A stretch of 64,000 bases of DNA, taken from NCBI RefSeq assembly GCF_019457885.1, contig NZ_JAHZST010000001.1:248001-312000 (forward strand), written 5' to 3'. This document shows, piece by piece, positions 44,790 to 53,543 of this stretch (its first letter is position 1; each line of letters opens with the position of its first letter). A model generated the notes under the pieces. It saw nothing but the letters and a program-made list of their open reading frames with translations. It ran no database searches and was not told where the DNA came from. The position numbers and the translations under genes were made by a program. Origin of the DNA: Shewanella nanhaiensis (lineage in GTDB: Bacteria; Pseudomonadota; Gammaproteobacteria; Enterobacterales; Shewanellaceae).

Positions 44790-44864
44790 ACGTATTACCT
44801 TTAATCAAATTTCTGGGGGGAGTATAGCACTAGAGAGGAGGTTTATAGCACTACAGACAGTTTT

Positions 44865-45401
44865 TTAAAGCGATCTTTCTTCGCTTAGCAAGCCATAGAC
44901 CTTATCATCAATCCACTGCTCCTTAATTTTAAAGTTATGCCTGAGCACACCTTCTAATTTGAAGCCAGCTTTCTCAAGCACTCGCCCCGAAGCAAGGTTA
45001 TCCGCAGCACAAGTACCAATAAACTTATGCACACCAAAACGTAAACACGCCCAGTCGATGACAGCTTGCAGGCTTTCGCTGGCATAACCTCTACCTTGGC
45101 CCTGCGTTGCCAACATGTAACCCACTTCGGCATGCCCTAATGTTAAGTTTGAGCAGTACAGGCCAGTAAAGCCGATAAAGCGATCGGTGCCTAACTCCTC
45201 GATGGTAAGTGTTAACCACTCACCTGAGTCATAATGCCAAGGCGCTAACTTATGCTCGAACTTTTCAAGCAGCACAGATTCAGACTCAGGTACTGCGATG
45301 TATTGATTTATCACTGGATCTTGATGAACTTGTAAAAAATCTTGCATATCATCACGTTTGAGCGTTCTTAACCTCAACCTGTCTGTATAGAGTTCGAGCA
45401 T
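44865..45401 (-). CDS. GNAT-family N-acetyltransferase (RimJ/RimL type)
   Basis: This 178-residue acetyltransferase has the GNAT motif A region GHAEVGYMLATQGQGRGYASE (acetyl-CoA pyrophosphate loop Q-x-x-G-x-G/A) and the RimJ/RimL-type ending FGVHKFIGTCAADNLASGRVLEKAGFKLEG. It would acetylate an amino group of a protein or small molecule; the RimJ/RimL form usually modifies ribosomal proteins or antibiotics, but here the substrate is unknown. It begins 22 bp downstream of the ppiC-like gene and is likely co-transcribed. Confidence 0.9.
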   Translation of the reverse strand: MLELYTDRLRLRTLKRDDMQDFLQVHQDPVINQYIAVPESESVLLEKFEHKLAPWHYDSGEWLTLTIEELGTDRFIGFTGLYCSNLTLGHAEVGYMLATQGQGRGYASESLQAVIDWACLRFGVHKFIGTCAADNLASGRVLEKAGFKLEGVLRHNFKIKEQWIDDKVYGLLSEERSL

Positions 45402-45423
45402 AATAGGAAACCTTAAAGTTTAA

Positions 45424-45702
45424 TTAACCGCGACTTGTCACTTCAAGTAGGTGGTAACCAAACTGAGTTTTTACAGGTCCTTGAACTTCGTTCAATGGCG
45501 CACTGAATACAACTTCATCAAACTCTTTAACCATCATTCCAGGGCCGAAAGAGCCAAGATCGCCACCTTGGGCACCTGATGGGCATGATGAGTTTGCTTT
45601 AGCTACATCAGCAAAATCTGCACCGCCCATGATCTCTTGCTTAAGTGCTTCACATTTCTCTTCGCTGCTCACTAGCAGATGTCTTGCTGTAGCTTGTACC
45701 AT
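45424..45702 (-). CDS. ppiC: Parvulin-type peptidyl-prolyl isomerase (PpiC-like)
   Basis: This 92-residue single-domain parvulin catalyses cis-trans isomerisation of peptidyl-prolyl bonds in the cytoplasm. The sequence ATARHLLVSSEEKCEALKQE, the GGDLGSFGPGMMVKEFDEVVF segment and the FGYHLLEV ending are those of E. coli PpiC (93 residues). There is no signal peptide. It lies upstream of the GNAT gene on the same strand. Confidence 0.93.
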   Translation of the reverse strand: MVQATARHLLVSSEEKCEALKQEIMGGADFADVAKANSSCPSGAQGGDLGSFGPGMMVKEFDEVVFSAPLNEVQGPVKTQFGYHLLEVTSRG

Positions 45703-45756
45703 ATTAAACTCCTAACGTTAATTTTGTCCCGTATCGGTGACAATCGGGATTGATAT

Positions 45757-45799
45757 CTAAAAAATAAACCCAGCCAGTATATTGATAAAAGCTGGGTTT
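45757..45799 (-). terminator. Terminator of the DUF885 gene
   Basis: Nine-base stem AAACCCAGC / GCTGGGTTT around a 16-base loop, followed on the minus strand by ATTTTTTAG. Confidence 0.75.
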
Positions 45800-45847
45800 A
45801 AAAAGCACTAAAAATGAAAGTCTGTGTAAGTTATAACTTAATCAGTG

Positions 45848-47698
45848 CTATTTTTGCGTTTCGATCCAATCGTGAATTTTAGACTCCATCACCGCCATAG
45901 GGAGTGAGCCTGAAGTTAAAATTTGATCATGGAACCCTTTTAAATCAAATTTATCCCCTAGAGCCTTTTCAGCCTCCGCTCTCAAAGATAGAATTTTAAG
46001 CTGACCCACTTTATAGGATAGGGCTTGACCAGGAATAGCCATGTAACGCTCAACTTCGGCTACAATATCTGACTCAGCCATCGGCGAGTTATCTTTCATG
46101 TATTGGATAGCTTGCTCACGTGTCCAACCTTTAGAGTGCAAACCTGTATCCACAACCAGACGCATCGCTCTGAGCATCTCATCTGATAACTTACCAAAAT
46201 ACTGATATGGGTCGCTAAATAGTCCCATCTCAATGCCTAGGTACTCAGCATACAGGGCCCAGCCCTCCTCAAACGCGGTGTAACCACCAAAACGTTGGAA
46301 CTCAGGTACACCTGTTAACTCCTGTTTTATAGCTATTTGAAAATGATGGCCAGGCGCAGCTTCATGTAGCGAGAGCGTCGTCATGCCCCACTTTGGCTGA
46401 GCCTTAAGGTTATATGTGTTGATATAAAATACCCCTGGACGAGAACCATCGACTGCTGGAGACTCATAGGATGCACCCGCAGCTGATTGCTCACGGAAGC
46501 TCTCGACAGGCTTAACCACATAGTCAGCTTTTGGCATGACGTTAAAGTACTTAGGCAACTCTAGGTTTATTTTATCTTTTATCTCCATATAACCGTCAAT
46601 CAAGCCTTGACGCTCGGTAAAGAAATATTGAGGCTCAGATGAGAGTGAGGCAAAAAATGCCGTTAAATCCCCCTCAAATTTAACCTGCTCACGTACTTTA
46701 TCCATCTCGGATAGGATACGCTTAACTTCACTGAGTCCAATCTGATGTATCTCATCAACCGGCATAGTGGTGGTCGTATGCGAGTTTGCTAGATGCTGAT
46801 ACCAGACCTTACCATTGGGCAGTCCCCACCAACCATCCGTTCCCCTAGCGACAGGAAGATAAGTTGTAGCAAAGTACTCCTTCAATGATGTAAGCGCCGG
46901 TAACAGCTCATCACGGATAAGAGCTGTATATTGCGCAGTTAACTCCTCTTTTTGAACTTGAGTAAAGCTATCAGGAAGATTATTGATAGGCGCATAGAAA
47001 AGACTGTCGCTTGGCTTATTCACGAGCTGAGCTTCAAGCTGAGGAATAATTCGCTCTACTAATACTCTCGGTAAAACAACTTTACTCTTAATTCCTTCAT
47101 CCATACGGACCTGAGCAAGCTTAGTCCAAGCGATAAAGCCTGAAAGGCGAGAAGCCCAATTCTGATAATCCTTTACAGTGTTAAAGGGCTGAGCACTCTC
47201 TCCGCTACCGAGCTGAACCATGCTGATCACAGTGCTATAAAATTGATTCATCGGCATAAAACGATTCGGGAAGGTCTCATCAACCAAGGCGATGTTTCTG
47301 TTATAAGCAAACATATCATAACTAAGTTGTAGCTCAGCTGAGAGTTGACTACGGTCAATCTCTTCTACCTGTTTAAGGTAACGAGTATTCAGATCATGAC
47401 GCGCTTTTAAATACTCCTCTGTCAGATCTCCACCAAATTGATCGTTATAGTCATTCACACCGACAAAGGTAGCCATAATAGGCTCTAATTTAAGGTTATC
47501 TTTAAAGAATTGATCGACTAAAGCAAGGTAGGCTTGCTGCGCTTCTTGCTGAGCATCTTGAACGGATGCCTTCTCTCCCCCTTGCAATTCAGGCTCAACC
47601 GCTGGTGAAACCGAATTATTTGTTTTGTGTTCACTATCGGAACAGGCTGTCAAACTGACAACTAGACCTATTGAAATCGCAAGTAATGTTTTCTTCAT
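45848..47698 (-). CDS. DUF885 family metallopeptidase-like lipoprotein
   Basis: This 616-residue envelope protein has a lipoprotein signal with the lipobox LTAC (Cys19) and then a DUF885 domain. The segment SLHEAAPGHHFQ carries the HExxPGHH pattern that suggests a zinc-dependent peptidase, and a downstream FEEGWALYAEYLG resembles a third-ligand region. DUF885 proteins are believed to be gluzincin-like peptidases; the substrate is unknown. It diverges from the small GGDEF-like gene. The size is usual for the family. Confidence 0.9.
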   Translation of the reverse strand: MKKTLLAISIGLVVSLTACSDSEHKTNNSVSPAVEPELQGGEKASVQDAQQEAQQAYLALVDQFFKDNLKLEPIMATFVGVNDYNDQFGGDLTEEYLKARHDLNTRYLKQVEEIDRSQLSAELQLSYDMFAYNRNIALVDETFPNRFMPMNQFYSTVISMVQLGSGESAQPFNTVKDYQNWASRLSGFIAWTKLAQVRMDEGIKSKVVLPRVLVERIIPQLEAQLVNKPSDSLFYAPINNLPDSFTQVQKEELTAQYTALIRDELLPALTSLKEYFATTYLPVARGTDGWWGLPNGKVWYQHLANSHTTTTMPVDEIHQIGLSEVKRILSEMDKVREQVKFEGDLTAFFASLSSEPQYFFTERQGLIDGYMEIKDKINLELPKYFNVMPKADYVVKPVESFREQSAAGASYESPAVDGSRPGVFYINTYNLKAQPKWGMTTLSLHEAAPGHHFQIAIKQELTGVPEFQRFGGYTAFEEGWALYAEYLGIEMGLFSDPYQYFGKLSDEMLRAMRLVVDTGLHSKGWTREQAIQYMKDNSPMAESDIVAEVERYMAIPGQALSYKVGQLKILSLRAEAEKALGDKFDLKGFHDQILTSGSLPMAVMESKIHDWIETQK

Positions 47699-47821
47699 CT
47701 ACCTAATCTCTCTCTTATTCTGTGCAAATACGTGTTATTTTCTATACTTATTAGCAAAAGATACTAATTTAAGTCCGATTTACCCCTTAAAGCTCTGTAG
47801 GTATGGGAAAGGAGTCAACCA

Positions 47822-48331
47822 ATGATCTATTCATTTCGAAACTCAGGTTTCAGAGATCCTGAAACAGGCGTCTATAACCAGACTTACTTTATGGAGGTCT
47901 TCAATCGAGAGTGGCATCGCCATATTCGAGAACACCAAAGTTTAGCCTTATTGTATCTGTGCCCGCACATACATGAAACCGTTAAGCAACCTCATTTACT
48001 TGAATTCTTTATGAAACAGGTTCAGGAAGCCATTCTCAGAACAACTGATCTTGTCGCCAGAATGGATAATGATCATTTTGCCTTGGGATTATTTAACATT
48101 AATGAGGACGGTACTAAGGTTGTGCTTGAACGAATAGAGCAAAAAATAGAGGCATTTAATTTAGAATATGGAAAGCAGCACACTAGTCATGTTGATTTTG
48201 AGCTTGCTGCTTGTGTCTGTTTACCTGAGAGAGATCTTAGTATCGAACTACTTTTTCAAGATGTAGAAAAGCTGACTCATGAGTTAGAGATGGAGCAAAG
48301 CAAACATATAGATCTTAGGTTGCTACAGTAA
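47822..48331 (+). CDS. Degenerate GGDEF-domain protein
   Basis: This 169-residue protein is a single diguanylate-cyclase-type domain without a sensor part. The start RDPETGVYNQTYFMEVFNRE fits the beginning of a GGDEF domain (D-x-x-T-G-x-x-N). At the active-site turn the sequence is RMDNDHFALGL, so the GGDEF signature is lost (GG to DN, EF to HF). Cyclase activity is not expected. A role as a c-di-GMP or GTP sensor or protein-interaction module is possible but unproved. AAGGAG precedes the ATG at good distance. Confidence 0.82.
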   Translation: MIYSFRNSGFRDPETGVYNQTYFMEVFNREWHRHIREHQSLALLYLCPHIHETVKQPHLLEFFMKQVQEAILRTTDLVARMDNDHFALGLFNINEDGTKVVLERIEQKIEAFNLEYGKQHTSHVDFELAACVCLPERDLSIELLFQDVEKLTHELEMEQSKHIDLRLLQ

Positions 48332-48333
48332 AT

Positions 48334-48358
48334 AAAAAAGCCCCTTACGGGGCTTTTT
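48334..48358. terminator. Bidirectional terminator at end of the TonB2 operon
   Basis: AAAAAAGCCCC / GGGGCTTTTT stem with a TTAC loop, between the convergent GGDEF-like gene and the TPR gene. Confidence 0.9.
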
Positions 48359-48377
48359 AGACTTTATCTACAAATAC

Positions 48378-49637
48378 TTATAATTGTACTTTGTAAATAC
48401 GAGCCTTCTCTTCGATATAGGCTAAGTAGCTCTTAGCTGTGCGAGCGGTTTTCTTATCTTTAGCTGCAAGCTTACAACGCTGATAAGCTGCTTTGTACTG
48501 CTTAGTACCAAGATAAGCCAATGCTAGTTCAAATTGAACTTCACCAGCATTAACACCACCAGCATCAAGTGCCTTTTTAAGCACTGGGATCGCTGATTTA
48601 TACTTCTCTTCAAGAGTCAATAAACGCGCTTGCTTTAAGTAAAACTTTCCGCTGTTATTAACAGCAGCAGCTTTACCATAGTAATAAGCGCCCTCTTTTA
48701 ACTCTTTAGCATTATGATAAAAACCAGCAAGGATTGAGAGTGTTTTCTCATCCTCTTTAATCAAACCAGACTTTAAGTGCTTCTCAAATATCTGAGCTGC
48801 TCGGTATGAAGACCCTTTTTGTGCAAGAAGCTGAGTCAAACGAGTGATGTTACCCGCAGTCTCCAAAAAGCCATTCATATAAGCCAGATCATAAGTTGCA
48901 AGTGACTTAGTATAGTCCTCAGTCATCAAATAAAACTGAGCTAGCTGAACCCAAAGACGTTTATCGTCTTGGAAAAGCGGGACCATAGTCTCAAGTACTT
49001 TCACTGCAGCAGGGTAGTTTTTCTGGTTAAAGTAAGCCGTTAACTTCATCTGATAGAGACCTTTATCAGGCTTATCAGAGATAGAAAGTCCCTTATCGGC
49101 TACTTCTAGTACTTTTTTCCAGTTCTTCTGCTCAGAGTAGGCAATACCGATACGGCGGTAGACTTGAGCATCCTGTTTACAGGTAAACTCCATCCACTTG
49201 TAGTATTGAGGAATAGACTCTTTAAACTTCTTCTCCTGGATCAGAAGATCAGCATAAAGCCTAACCGTCGCAGCATGATCAACACCACCTAAGATATCAG
49301 CTTCAACCGCCTTTTTAAGATACTTAATTGCTGTTCCCATTTGAGATTTTTCAGCATAAAAGTTACCCAACATACGGTCGATATAGGCCTTATCAAAGTC
49401 ATTCTTAGCATTAACTTCAAGCAAAATGGCGATAGCTTCATCGACATTTCCCTCTTGATAAGCTGCAAATGACTTCCCGACCTTTTTAGCTGCACTTTGA
49501 CCTACCGCTTTTGACTTTCTAAGGTCAATAGGACATTTTTCTGCAGCGCTTACTGAAGGCACTATTGATAAACTACCACCCACAGAGAGTAATAAAGCTG
49601 CCGCAATGCTTGTCGTTTTTAAACTGACTTTTGCCAT
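48378..49637 (-). CDS. TPR protein of the TonB2 operon
   Basis: This 419-residue secreted protein has an N-terminal signal peptide (about 1-31, TTSIAAALLLSVGGSLSI... SAA) and a series of tetratricopeptide repeats covering most of the rest (for example GTAIKYLKKAVEAD, KYKSAIPVLKKALDAGG). In Shewanella and Vibrio-type TonB2 operons a TPR protein closes the gene cluster. It probably acts in the periplasm as a scaffold for the energy-transducing complex, but this is inferred from its position, two bases after tonB. Confidence 0.85.
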   Translation of the reverse strand: MAKVSLKTTSIAAALLLSVGGSLSIVPSVSAAEKCPIDLRKSKAVGQSAAKKVGKSFAAYQEGNVDEAIAILLEVNAKNDFDKAYIDRMLGNFYAEKSQMGTAIKYLKKAVEADILGGVDHAATVRLYADLLIQEKKFKESIPQYYKWMEFTCKQDAQVYRRIGIAYSEQKNWKKVLEVADKGLSISDKPDKGLYQMKLTAYFNQKNYPAAVKVLETMVPLFQDDKRLWVQLAQFYLMTEDYTKSLATYDLAYMNGFLETAGNITRLTQLLAQKGSSYRAAQIFEKHLKSGLIKEDEKTLSILAGFYHNAKELKEGAYYYGKAAAVNNSGKFYLKQARLLTLEEKYKSAIPVLKKALDAGGVNAGEVQFELALAYLGTKQYKAAYQRCKLAAKDKKTARTAKSYLAYIEEKARIYKVQL

Positions 49638-49639
49638 CT

Positions 49640-50260
49640 TTATTTGCCTCCCTTATCTAAGGTGAAATCTAGCTGAACAGTCATGCCTGGTTGTTTAAGT
49701 GCTTTGCCATCAACAATCTTAGGCTTGTACTTCCACTTTTTCAGTGCACGTCTAGCTTCTTTGTTAAAGAGACGTTTAGGTTCAGCCTTAATGATTTTGA
49801 CATCTTCAACACCACCAAGTTCATTAATAGTAAAGCTAAGTTGTACCCAACCCTCTTTACCATCACGTGCTGCAGCTATCGGATACTGTGGTTCAATACG
49901 AACGATTGGAGTTGCATCTCCATCGCGCGTCATCATGTTCCCAAGCTTAAATCCAGTATTTGCACTACCTGCGGCAACTCCACCCATGTTAAATGACATA
50001 TTAGTATCTATGTCAGATGAACTATCTGGTGGCGGAGTATCCGGCAGAGGTGGCTGTTCTGGCGGCGTTGGTGGCTTAGGTTTTACCCTAGGCTTATCCT
50101 GAACTTTCGTATCCTGCTTATCCATACTGATCTCGATAATAGGAGAATCAGTTTTGGTGTCGGCGCGTTTAGCGCCGCCACCGACCAAGAAGGCCATGAA
50201 AACAAACAGGGCGAAAGTAACAGCAGCACCTAAAATGAGTGATACTATTCCTCTCAGCAT
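49640..50260 (-). CDS. tonB2: TonB2-type energy transducer
   Basis: This 206-residue TonB protein has an N-terminal membrane helix (about residues 4-27), a short proline-rich periplasmic span (KPRVKPKPPTPPEQPPLP and on) and a C-terminal TonB domain (about 115-205, with EPQYPIAAARDGKEGWVQLS and the closing TVQLDFTL). It transmits the proton-motive force from ExbB/ExbD to TonB-dependent outer membrane receptors such as those encoded to its right. Its shorter linker than TonB1 is typical of TonB2 systems. Confidence 0.92.
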   Translation of the reverse strand: MLRGIVSLILGAAVTFALFVFMAFLVGGGAKRADTKTDSPIIEISMDKQDTKVQDKPRVKPKPPTPPEQPPLPDTPPPDSSSDIDTNMSFNMGGVAAGSANTGFKLGNMMTRDGDATPIVRIEPQYPIAAARDGKEGWVQLSFTINELGGVEDVKIIKAEPKRLFNKEARRALKKWKYKPKIVDGKALKQPGMTVQLDFTLDKGGK

Positions 50261-50261
50261 A

Positions 50262-50666
50262 TTAATCCTTCCCCGCTGAAACCGAGATCTTATCTATTCC
50301 CGCTTTCTTAACGCTATCCATGACTTTAATGACCAGACCATGTTCAGCTTCTTGGTCTGCTTCAATCAAAACAGCCGCTTCAGGTGCTTCTGCCAGCATA
50401 CGCTCGACGTTTGCTGTCACTCGCTCGATGTCAACCTGACGGTTTTCCATCTTAATAACACCTGTTTTACTCACACCAATAAAGATGTTGGCTGATTTTT
50501 GTTGTGTCGCAGTTGATGCTTCTGGTTTCTTATAATCAAGTCCAGACGGCTTAATAAACGACGTTGTTACAATAAAGAAGATAAGCATGATAAACACGAT
50601 GTCGAGCATCGGGGTCATATCTACTTGTGCTTCATCATCTACACTTGCATGCTTTTTACGTGCCAT
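50262..50666 (-). CDS. exbD2: ExbD-family biopolymer transport protein
   Basis: This 134-residue inner-membrane protein starts MARKKHASVDDEAQVDMTPM and has one transmembrane helix (about 18-39, DIVFIMLIFFIVTTSF) with the conserved aspartate at its start (MLDIVF). A periplasmic ExbD domain follows. With ExbB it forms the proton channel that drives TonB. I take the ATG two codons inside the longest frame, preceded by GAGAGAG. The next gene, tonB, starts right after the stop. Confidence 0.93.
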   Translation of the reverse strand: MARKKHASVDDEAQVDMTPMLDIVFIMLIFFIVTTSFIKPSGLDYKKPEASTATQQKSANIFIGVSKTGVIKMENRQVDIERVTANVERMLAEAPEAAVLIEADQEAEHGLVIKVMDSVKKAGIDKISVSAGKD

Positions 50667-50680
50667 GTTCAATACTCTCT

Positions 50681-51208
50681 CTAGTGGTGTGGCAAGCTAT
50701 CTTTTAGCTTTTCTAAACTGATTTTCATTTTTGCGTCAAGGCGAGTACTAAAGAATACTCCGGATAACGCAGCAACCATTCCTGCCATAGTTGGCATGGT
50801 CGCCATTGAAATACCAGCTGCCATCATACGAGCATTACTCGTACCATGAACTGCCATCACATCGAATACCTGTATCATACCGGTTACGGTACCTAGTAGG
50901 CCTATCATAGGACAAGCGGCTACTAACGTTTTGATAATCAGCATACGAGCATTCATATCTTGTTTCGCTTGGGATACCCAAGCTTCACGGATGCGGTGTG
51001 CGTACCAAGAGGTAGAATCCTCTCTATCATTCCAAGCGGTGATAATGCTTTTATGTGCTTTTGGCGCTATTAGATTTAGATACCAAAAACGTTCAAGCAT
51101 CAACACCCACATTAGAAATAACACTGCCGCTACCAACCAGAGGACGTCGCCCCCCGTGGCCATGAAGCCCCTGACGGAATCCCAGATGTCCATCAGGTAT
51201 AGCATCAT
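50681..51208 (-). CDS. exbB2: ExbB-family proton channel protein
   Basis: This 175-residue protein has three membrane segments (about 23-38, 90-115 and 128-150) and the MotA/TolQ/ExbB signature MIGLLGTVTGMIQVF with MATMPTMAGMVAAL. It forms the stator of the TonB2 energy-transduction complex with ExbD. The start overlaps the stop of the ttpC gene (TAATG), so the two are translationally coupled. The gene exbD follows in 14 bp. Confidence 0.93.
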   Translation of the reverse strand: MMLYLMDIWDSVRGFMATGGDVLWLVAAVLFLMWVLMLERFWYLNLIAPKAHKSIITAWNDREDSTSWYAHRIREAWVSQAKQDMNARMLIIKTLVAACPMIGLLGTVTGMIQVFDVMAVHGTSNARMMAAGISMATMPTMAGMVAALSGVFFSTRLDAKMKISLEKLKDSLPHH

Positions 51209-52563
51209 TATGCGTTCCTCTTCTCAGCGTGAGCAGCAACAATACCAGCGCTCTGCTCTTCAAGAACCTGAACAACTGACTTGCTACGAGCAATAACAAT
51301 CGCATGCATAAGCATCAATGGAAGCGCTGCAACTAGACCTTGAACAGTCGTCATTAGTGCCATAGAGATACCACCAGCCATTAGACGTGGATCACCTGTA
51401 CCGAATAACTGAATCGTTTGGAAGGTTGCAATCATACCCGTTACTGTACCAAGTAGGCCCATCATAGGTGCGATAGCTGCAAGTACCTTGATAATAGAGA
51501 TACGAGTTTCAAGTGCAGGCGTCTCTTTAAGAATAGCTTCATCAAGTTTCAACTCTAATGTCTCAACATCAACATCTTTGTTTTCTTGATAAGTCTTAAG
51601 AATACGTCCAAGTGGGTTATTACCTGGCTCTTCAAGATTCTTACGCTGAGACTTAACTTTAGCACCTACAAGATAAAGCGTAATTAGACGCTCGATAGAG
51701 ATTAGAGCACCGAGAATAAGTAGACCGATAATGATGTAACCAATTGGTCCACCTGCTTCGATACGCTCTTCAATCGTTGCCTTCTGAGTGAATACACTTA
51801 ATAAAACACCGCGTGCAGGGTCAACAAAAAGCTTTTCATAACCAGAAGTAGTAGATGTGAAGTTCTTAACACTTGATACTTGCTCGCCACCAGGTTGCTG
51901 TGAAAGCTCCTGAATTAGACCAAGATCTGCGTTATATACAACATACTTACCATCAGCAAGTAGGTTATAAGCACCAACACGTGTCACAGTAGTGTTATGT
52001 ACGCCGCCATCAAGACCGGTAACTGAACCATCAAAAGTAACGACTTTTCCAGACTCAGCCATCTCAAAAAGTTGGTCTTCCCAGAATTTTTCAAGCTCTT
52101 CGATTTTTGGAAGCTCCTTACGAGCACCAAGTTCAGCGATAAACTTATCACGACCAGGATATTGAGCAGTCACGTTAGATGAAGCTAGCTTACCAGCAAA
52201 ATCGCCAGCCTCGCCTTTAACAACACCAAACATCTCACCCAAATCACCTTGAGCAATTTTACGATCTTCCTCTAACTGAGCAATTTTGCGCTCGTTATCA
52301 GCAAAAGCCTGAGTCAGATCTTTACCGCGTTGCTCTTCAGCAGCAAGTGCCGCTTTTTCACGCTTAAGTAACGCAGCTTTATCACCACGCTCAGCACGAA
52401 ACTCAGCTTCACGGTTTTTATTTGTTTTAGCTGCTGTAGCACGTTCAGACTGAACCTGTTTAAGAAGCTGATCAATGCTTTTAGGAGCATCGGCAGCACT
52501 TACCATACCGGCAGTTAAAGATAGAGTTGCAGCAACGATAGCTGTAGAGATAAACTTTTTCAT
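51208..52563 (-). CDS. ttpC: TtpC-type MotA/TolQ/ExbB protein
   Basis: This 451-residue protein has a signal peptide (about 1-23), a long periplasmic N-terminal part with coiled coils (about 25-125), and then an ExbB-like C-terminal membrane domain (about 270-445, with GYIIIGLLILGALISIERL and MMGLLGTVTGMIATFQ). It is the extra component that sets Vibrio and Shewanella TonB2 systems apart from TonB1; TtpC is required for TonB2 function in Vibrio. It overlaps the exbB start by one base and lies directly after the DUF3450 gene. Confidence 0.9.
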   Translation of the reverse strand: MKKFISTAIVAATLSLTAGMVSAADAPKSIDQLLKQVQSERATAAKTNKNREAEFRAERGDKAALLKREKAALAAEEQRGKDLTQAFADNERKIAQLEEDRKIAQGDLGEMFGVVKGEAGDFAGKLASSNVTAQYPGRDKFIAELGARKELPKIEELEKFWEDQLFEMAESGKVVTFDGSVTGLDGGVHNTTVTRVGAYNLLADGKYVVYNADLGLIQELSQQPGGEQVSSVKNFTSTTSGYEKLFVDPARGVLLSVFTQKATIEERIEAGGPIGYIIIGLLILGALISIERLITLYLVGAKVKSQRKNLEEPGNNPLGRILKTYQENKDVDVETLELKLDEAILKETPALETRISIIKVLAAIAPMMGLLGTVTGMIATFQTIQLFGTGDPRLMAGGISMALMTTVQGLVAALPLMLMHAIVIARSKSVVQVLEEQSAGIVAAHAEKRNA

Positions 52564-53345
52564 TATTGTGCAGCCTCCGCAGCAGGAATTGGTAACGCGA
52601 ACATATCTGGAGCGCCTTGGCCACGAGCCTGTTTAATCGCTTTATTCAGGTTACGTAGGTAACCATCAGATAGTTGATCCCAACCTTTAGAGTCAGCGTT
52701 GTACATCCAAGCTTGTTTTTGATCTTGGCTTTGAGCGTAAAGAGCTACACGACCGAAGTTAAGGAAATCAACTAAGATCTCTTTACCATCAAGCGCAAGC
52801 TGACCTGTTTGTGCATTCAACTTTGAACCGTATTCGCGCTCGATATTGTATGCATCAAGAATCAAACGGTATTTCTCAGCCAATGTAACTTCAGCTGTAT
52901 TGAGTGTATTTCTTAAGCGTTCAACTCGAGCATTTCGAGCTTCAAGGTTAAATGGAAGATCTAGGGCAATAAACTGCTCCAGCGCATCAACCATTTTAAA
53001 CATAAGAGGAACAACGCCTTGACGTAGTTTGTCAACGCCGTTGATATCGTCTTGGATCAGTTTCATCGTTGCTTCTTGGTCTGCAACTAGGCCTGCAACG
53101 TAATCGTTGTATGACTTTGTTGATTCACGAGTATCTGCAACTTGAGCATATTCAAACGCCATGTCTTGCGCTTGATCGTAATACTTATCGACTTTCTTCT
53201 GAGATGTTGCTGCTTCAGCATGGATCTTGCTGTCAGCTTTTTGAACGTTCGAAAGGGGATCGGCAATCACTAAGTTACTGCCGGCTAAGGCTAACGCGCC
53301 TACGAGCGCTGTAGCGATTTTTGTTTTATTGCTTACCTTGGACAT
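52563..53345 (-). CDS. DUF3450 periplasmic protein, first gene of the TonB2 operon
   Basis: This 260-residue protein has a signal peptide (about residues 1-30, ending VIA) and a helical, coiled-coil domain (VQKADSKIHAEAATSQKKVDK onward) that fits DUF3450. In Vibrio and Shewanella such a gene precedes ttpC and tonB2, and its product is thought to help the TonB2 complex in the periplasm. I start at the ATG three codons inside the frame (MSKVSNKTK). It overlaps ttpC by one base. The upstream 890 bp are non-coding and hold a striking palindrome. Confidence 0.85.
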   Translation of the reverse strand: MSKVSNKTKIATALVGALALAGSNLVIADPLSNVQKADSKIHAEAATSQKKVDKYYDQAQDMAFEYAQVADTRESTKSYNDYVAGLVADQEATMKLIQDDINGVDKLRQGVVPLMFKMVDALEQFIALDLPFNLEARNARVERLRNTLNTAEVTLAEKYRLILDAYNIEREYGSKLNAQTGQLALDGKEILVDFLNFGRVALYAQSQDQKQAWMYNADSKGWDQLSDGYLRNLNKAIKQARGQGAPDMFALPIPAAEAAQ

Positions 53346-53478
53346 AGTTCCCAACCAATTTGAAGTAAAATTAAAAAGCTTAACTTATTAATAACATAGG
53401 TTTCTGCTTATATTTGCAAGAATCCCCAGCTGCTAAGTACGTCTTTCTCTTGTGATTGTTAATTATTATCTTATTTTT

Positions 53479-53498
53479 CTACGCCAACTAAGGCGTAG
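53479..53498. repeat. Small hairpin upstream of the TonB2 operon
   Basis: CTACGCC / GGCGTAG with a 6-base loop, about 135-155 bp before the DUF3450 start. The T run is on the wrong side for a terminator on the minus strand. Confidence 0.4.
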
Positions 53499-53519
53499 CA
53501 CCGATGGCATCATTTCACA

Positions 53520-53543
53520 AAATGTTGACCTGTGTCAACATTT
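53520..53543. promoter_or_regulatory. Perfect 10-4-10 palindrome upstream of the TonB2 operon
   Basis: AAATGTTGAC-CTGT-GTCAACATTT is a perfect inverted repeat of two 10-base arms, about 175 bp upstream of the first operon gene. It has the form of a dimeric repressor or activator site. The regulator is not known. Confidence 0.55.

Noticed and set aside
49683-50102. Open frame of 139 codons antisense to tonB
   Set aside because: It mirrors the proline-rich codons of TonB and has no independent start signal or recognisable domain.
53346-53480. Fur box upstream of the TonB2 operon
   Set aside because: Only loose AT-rich similarity (TTAATTATTATC); not close enough to the 19-base Fur consensus to call.
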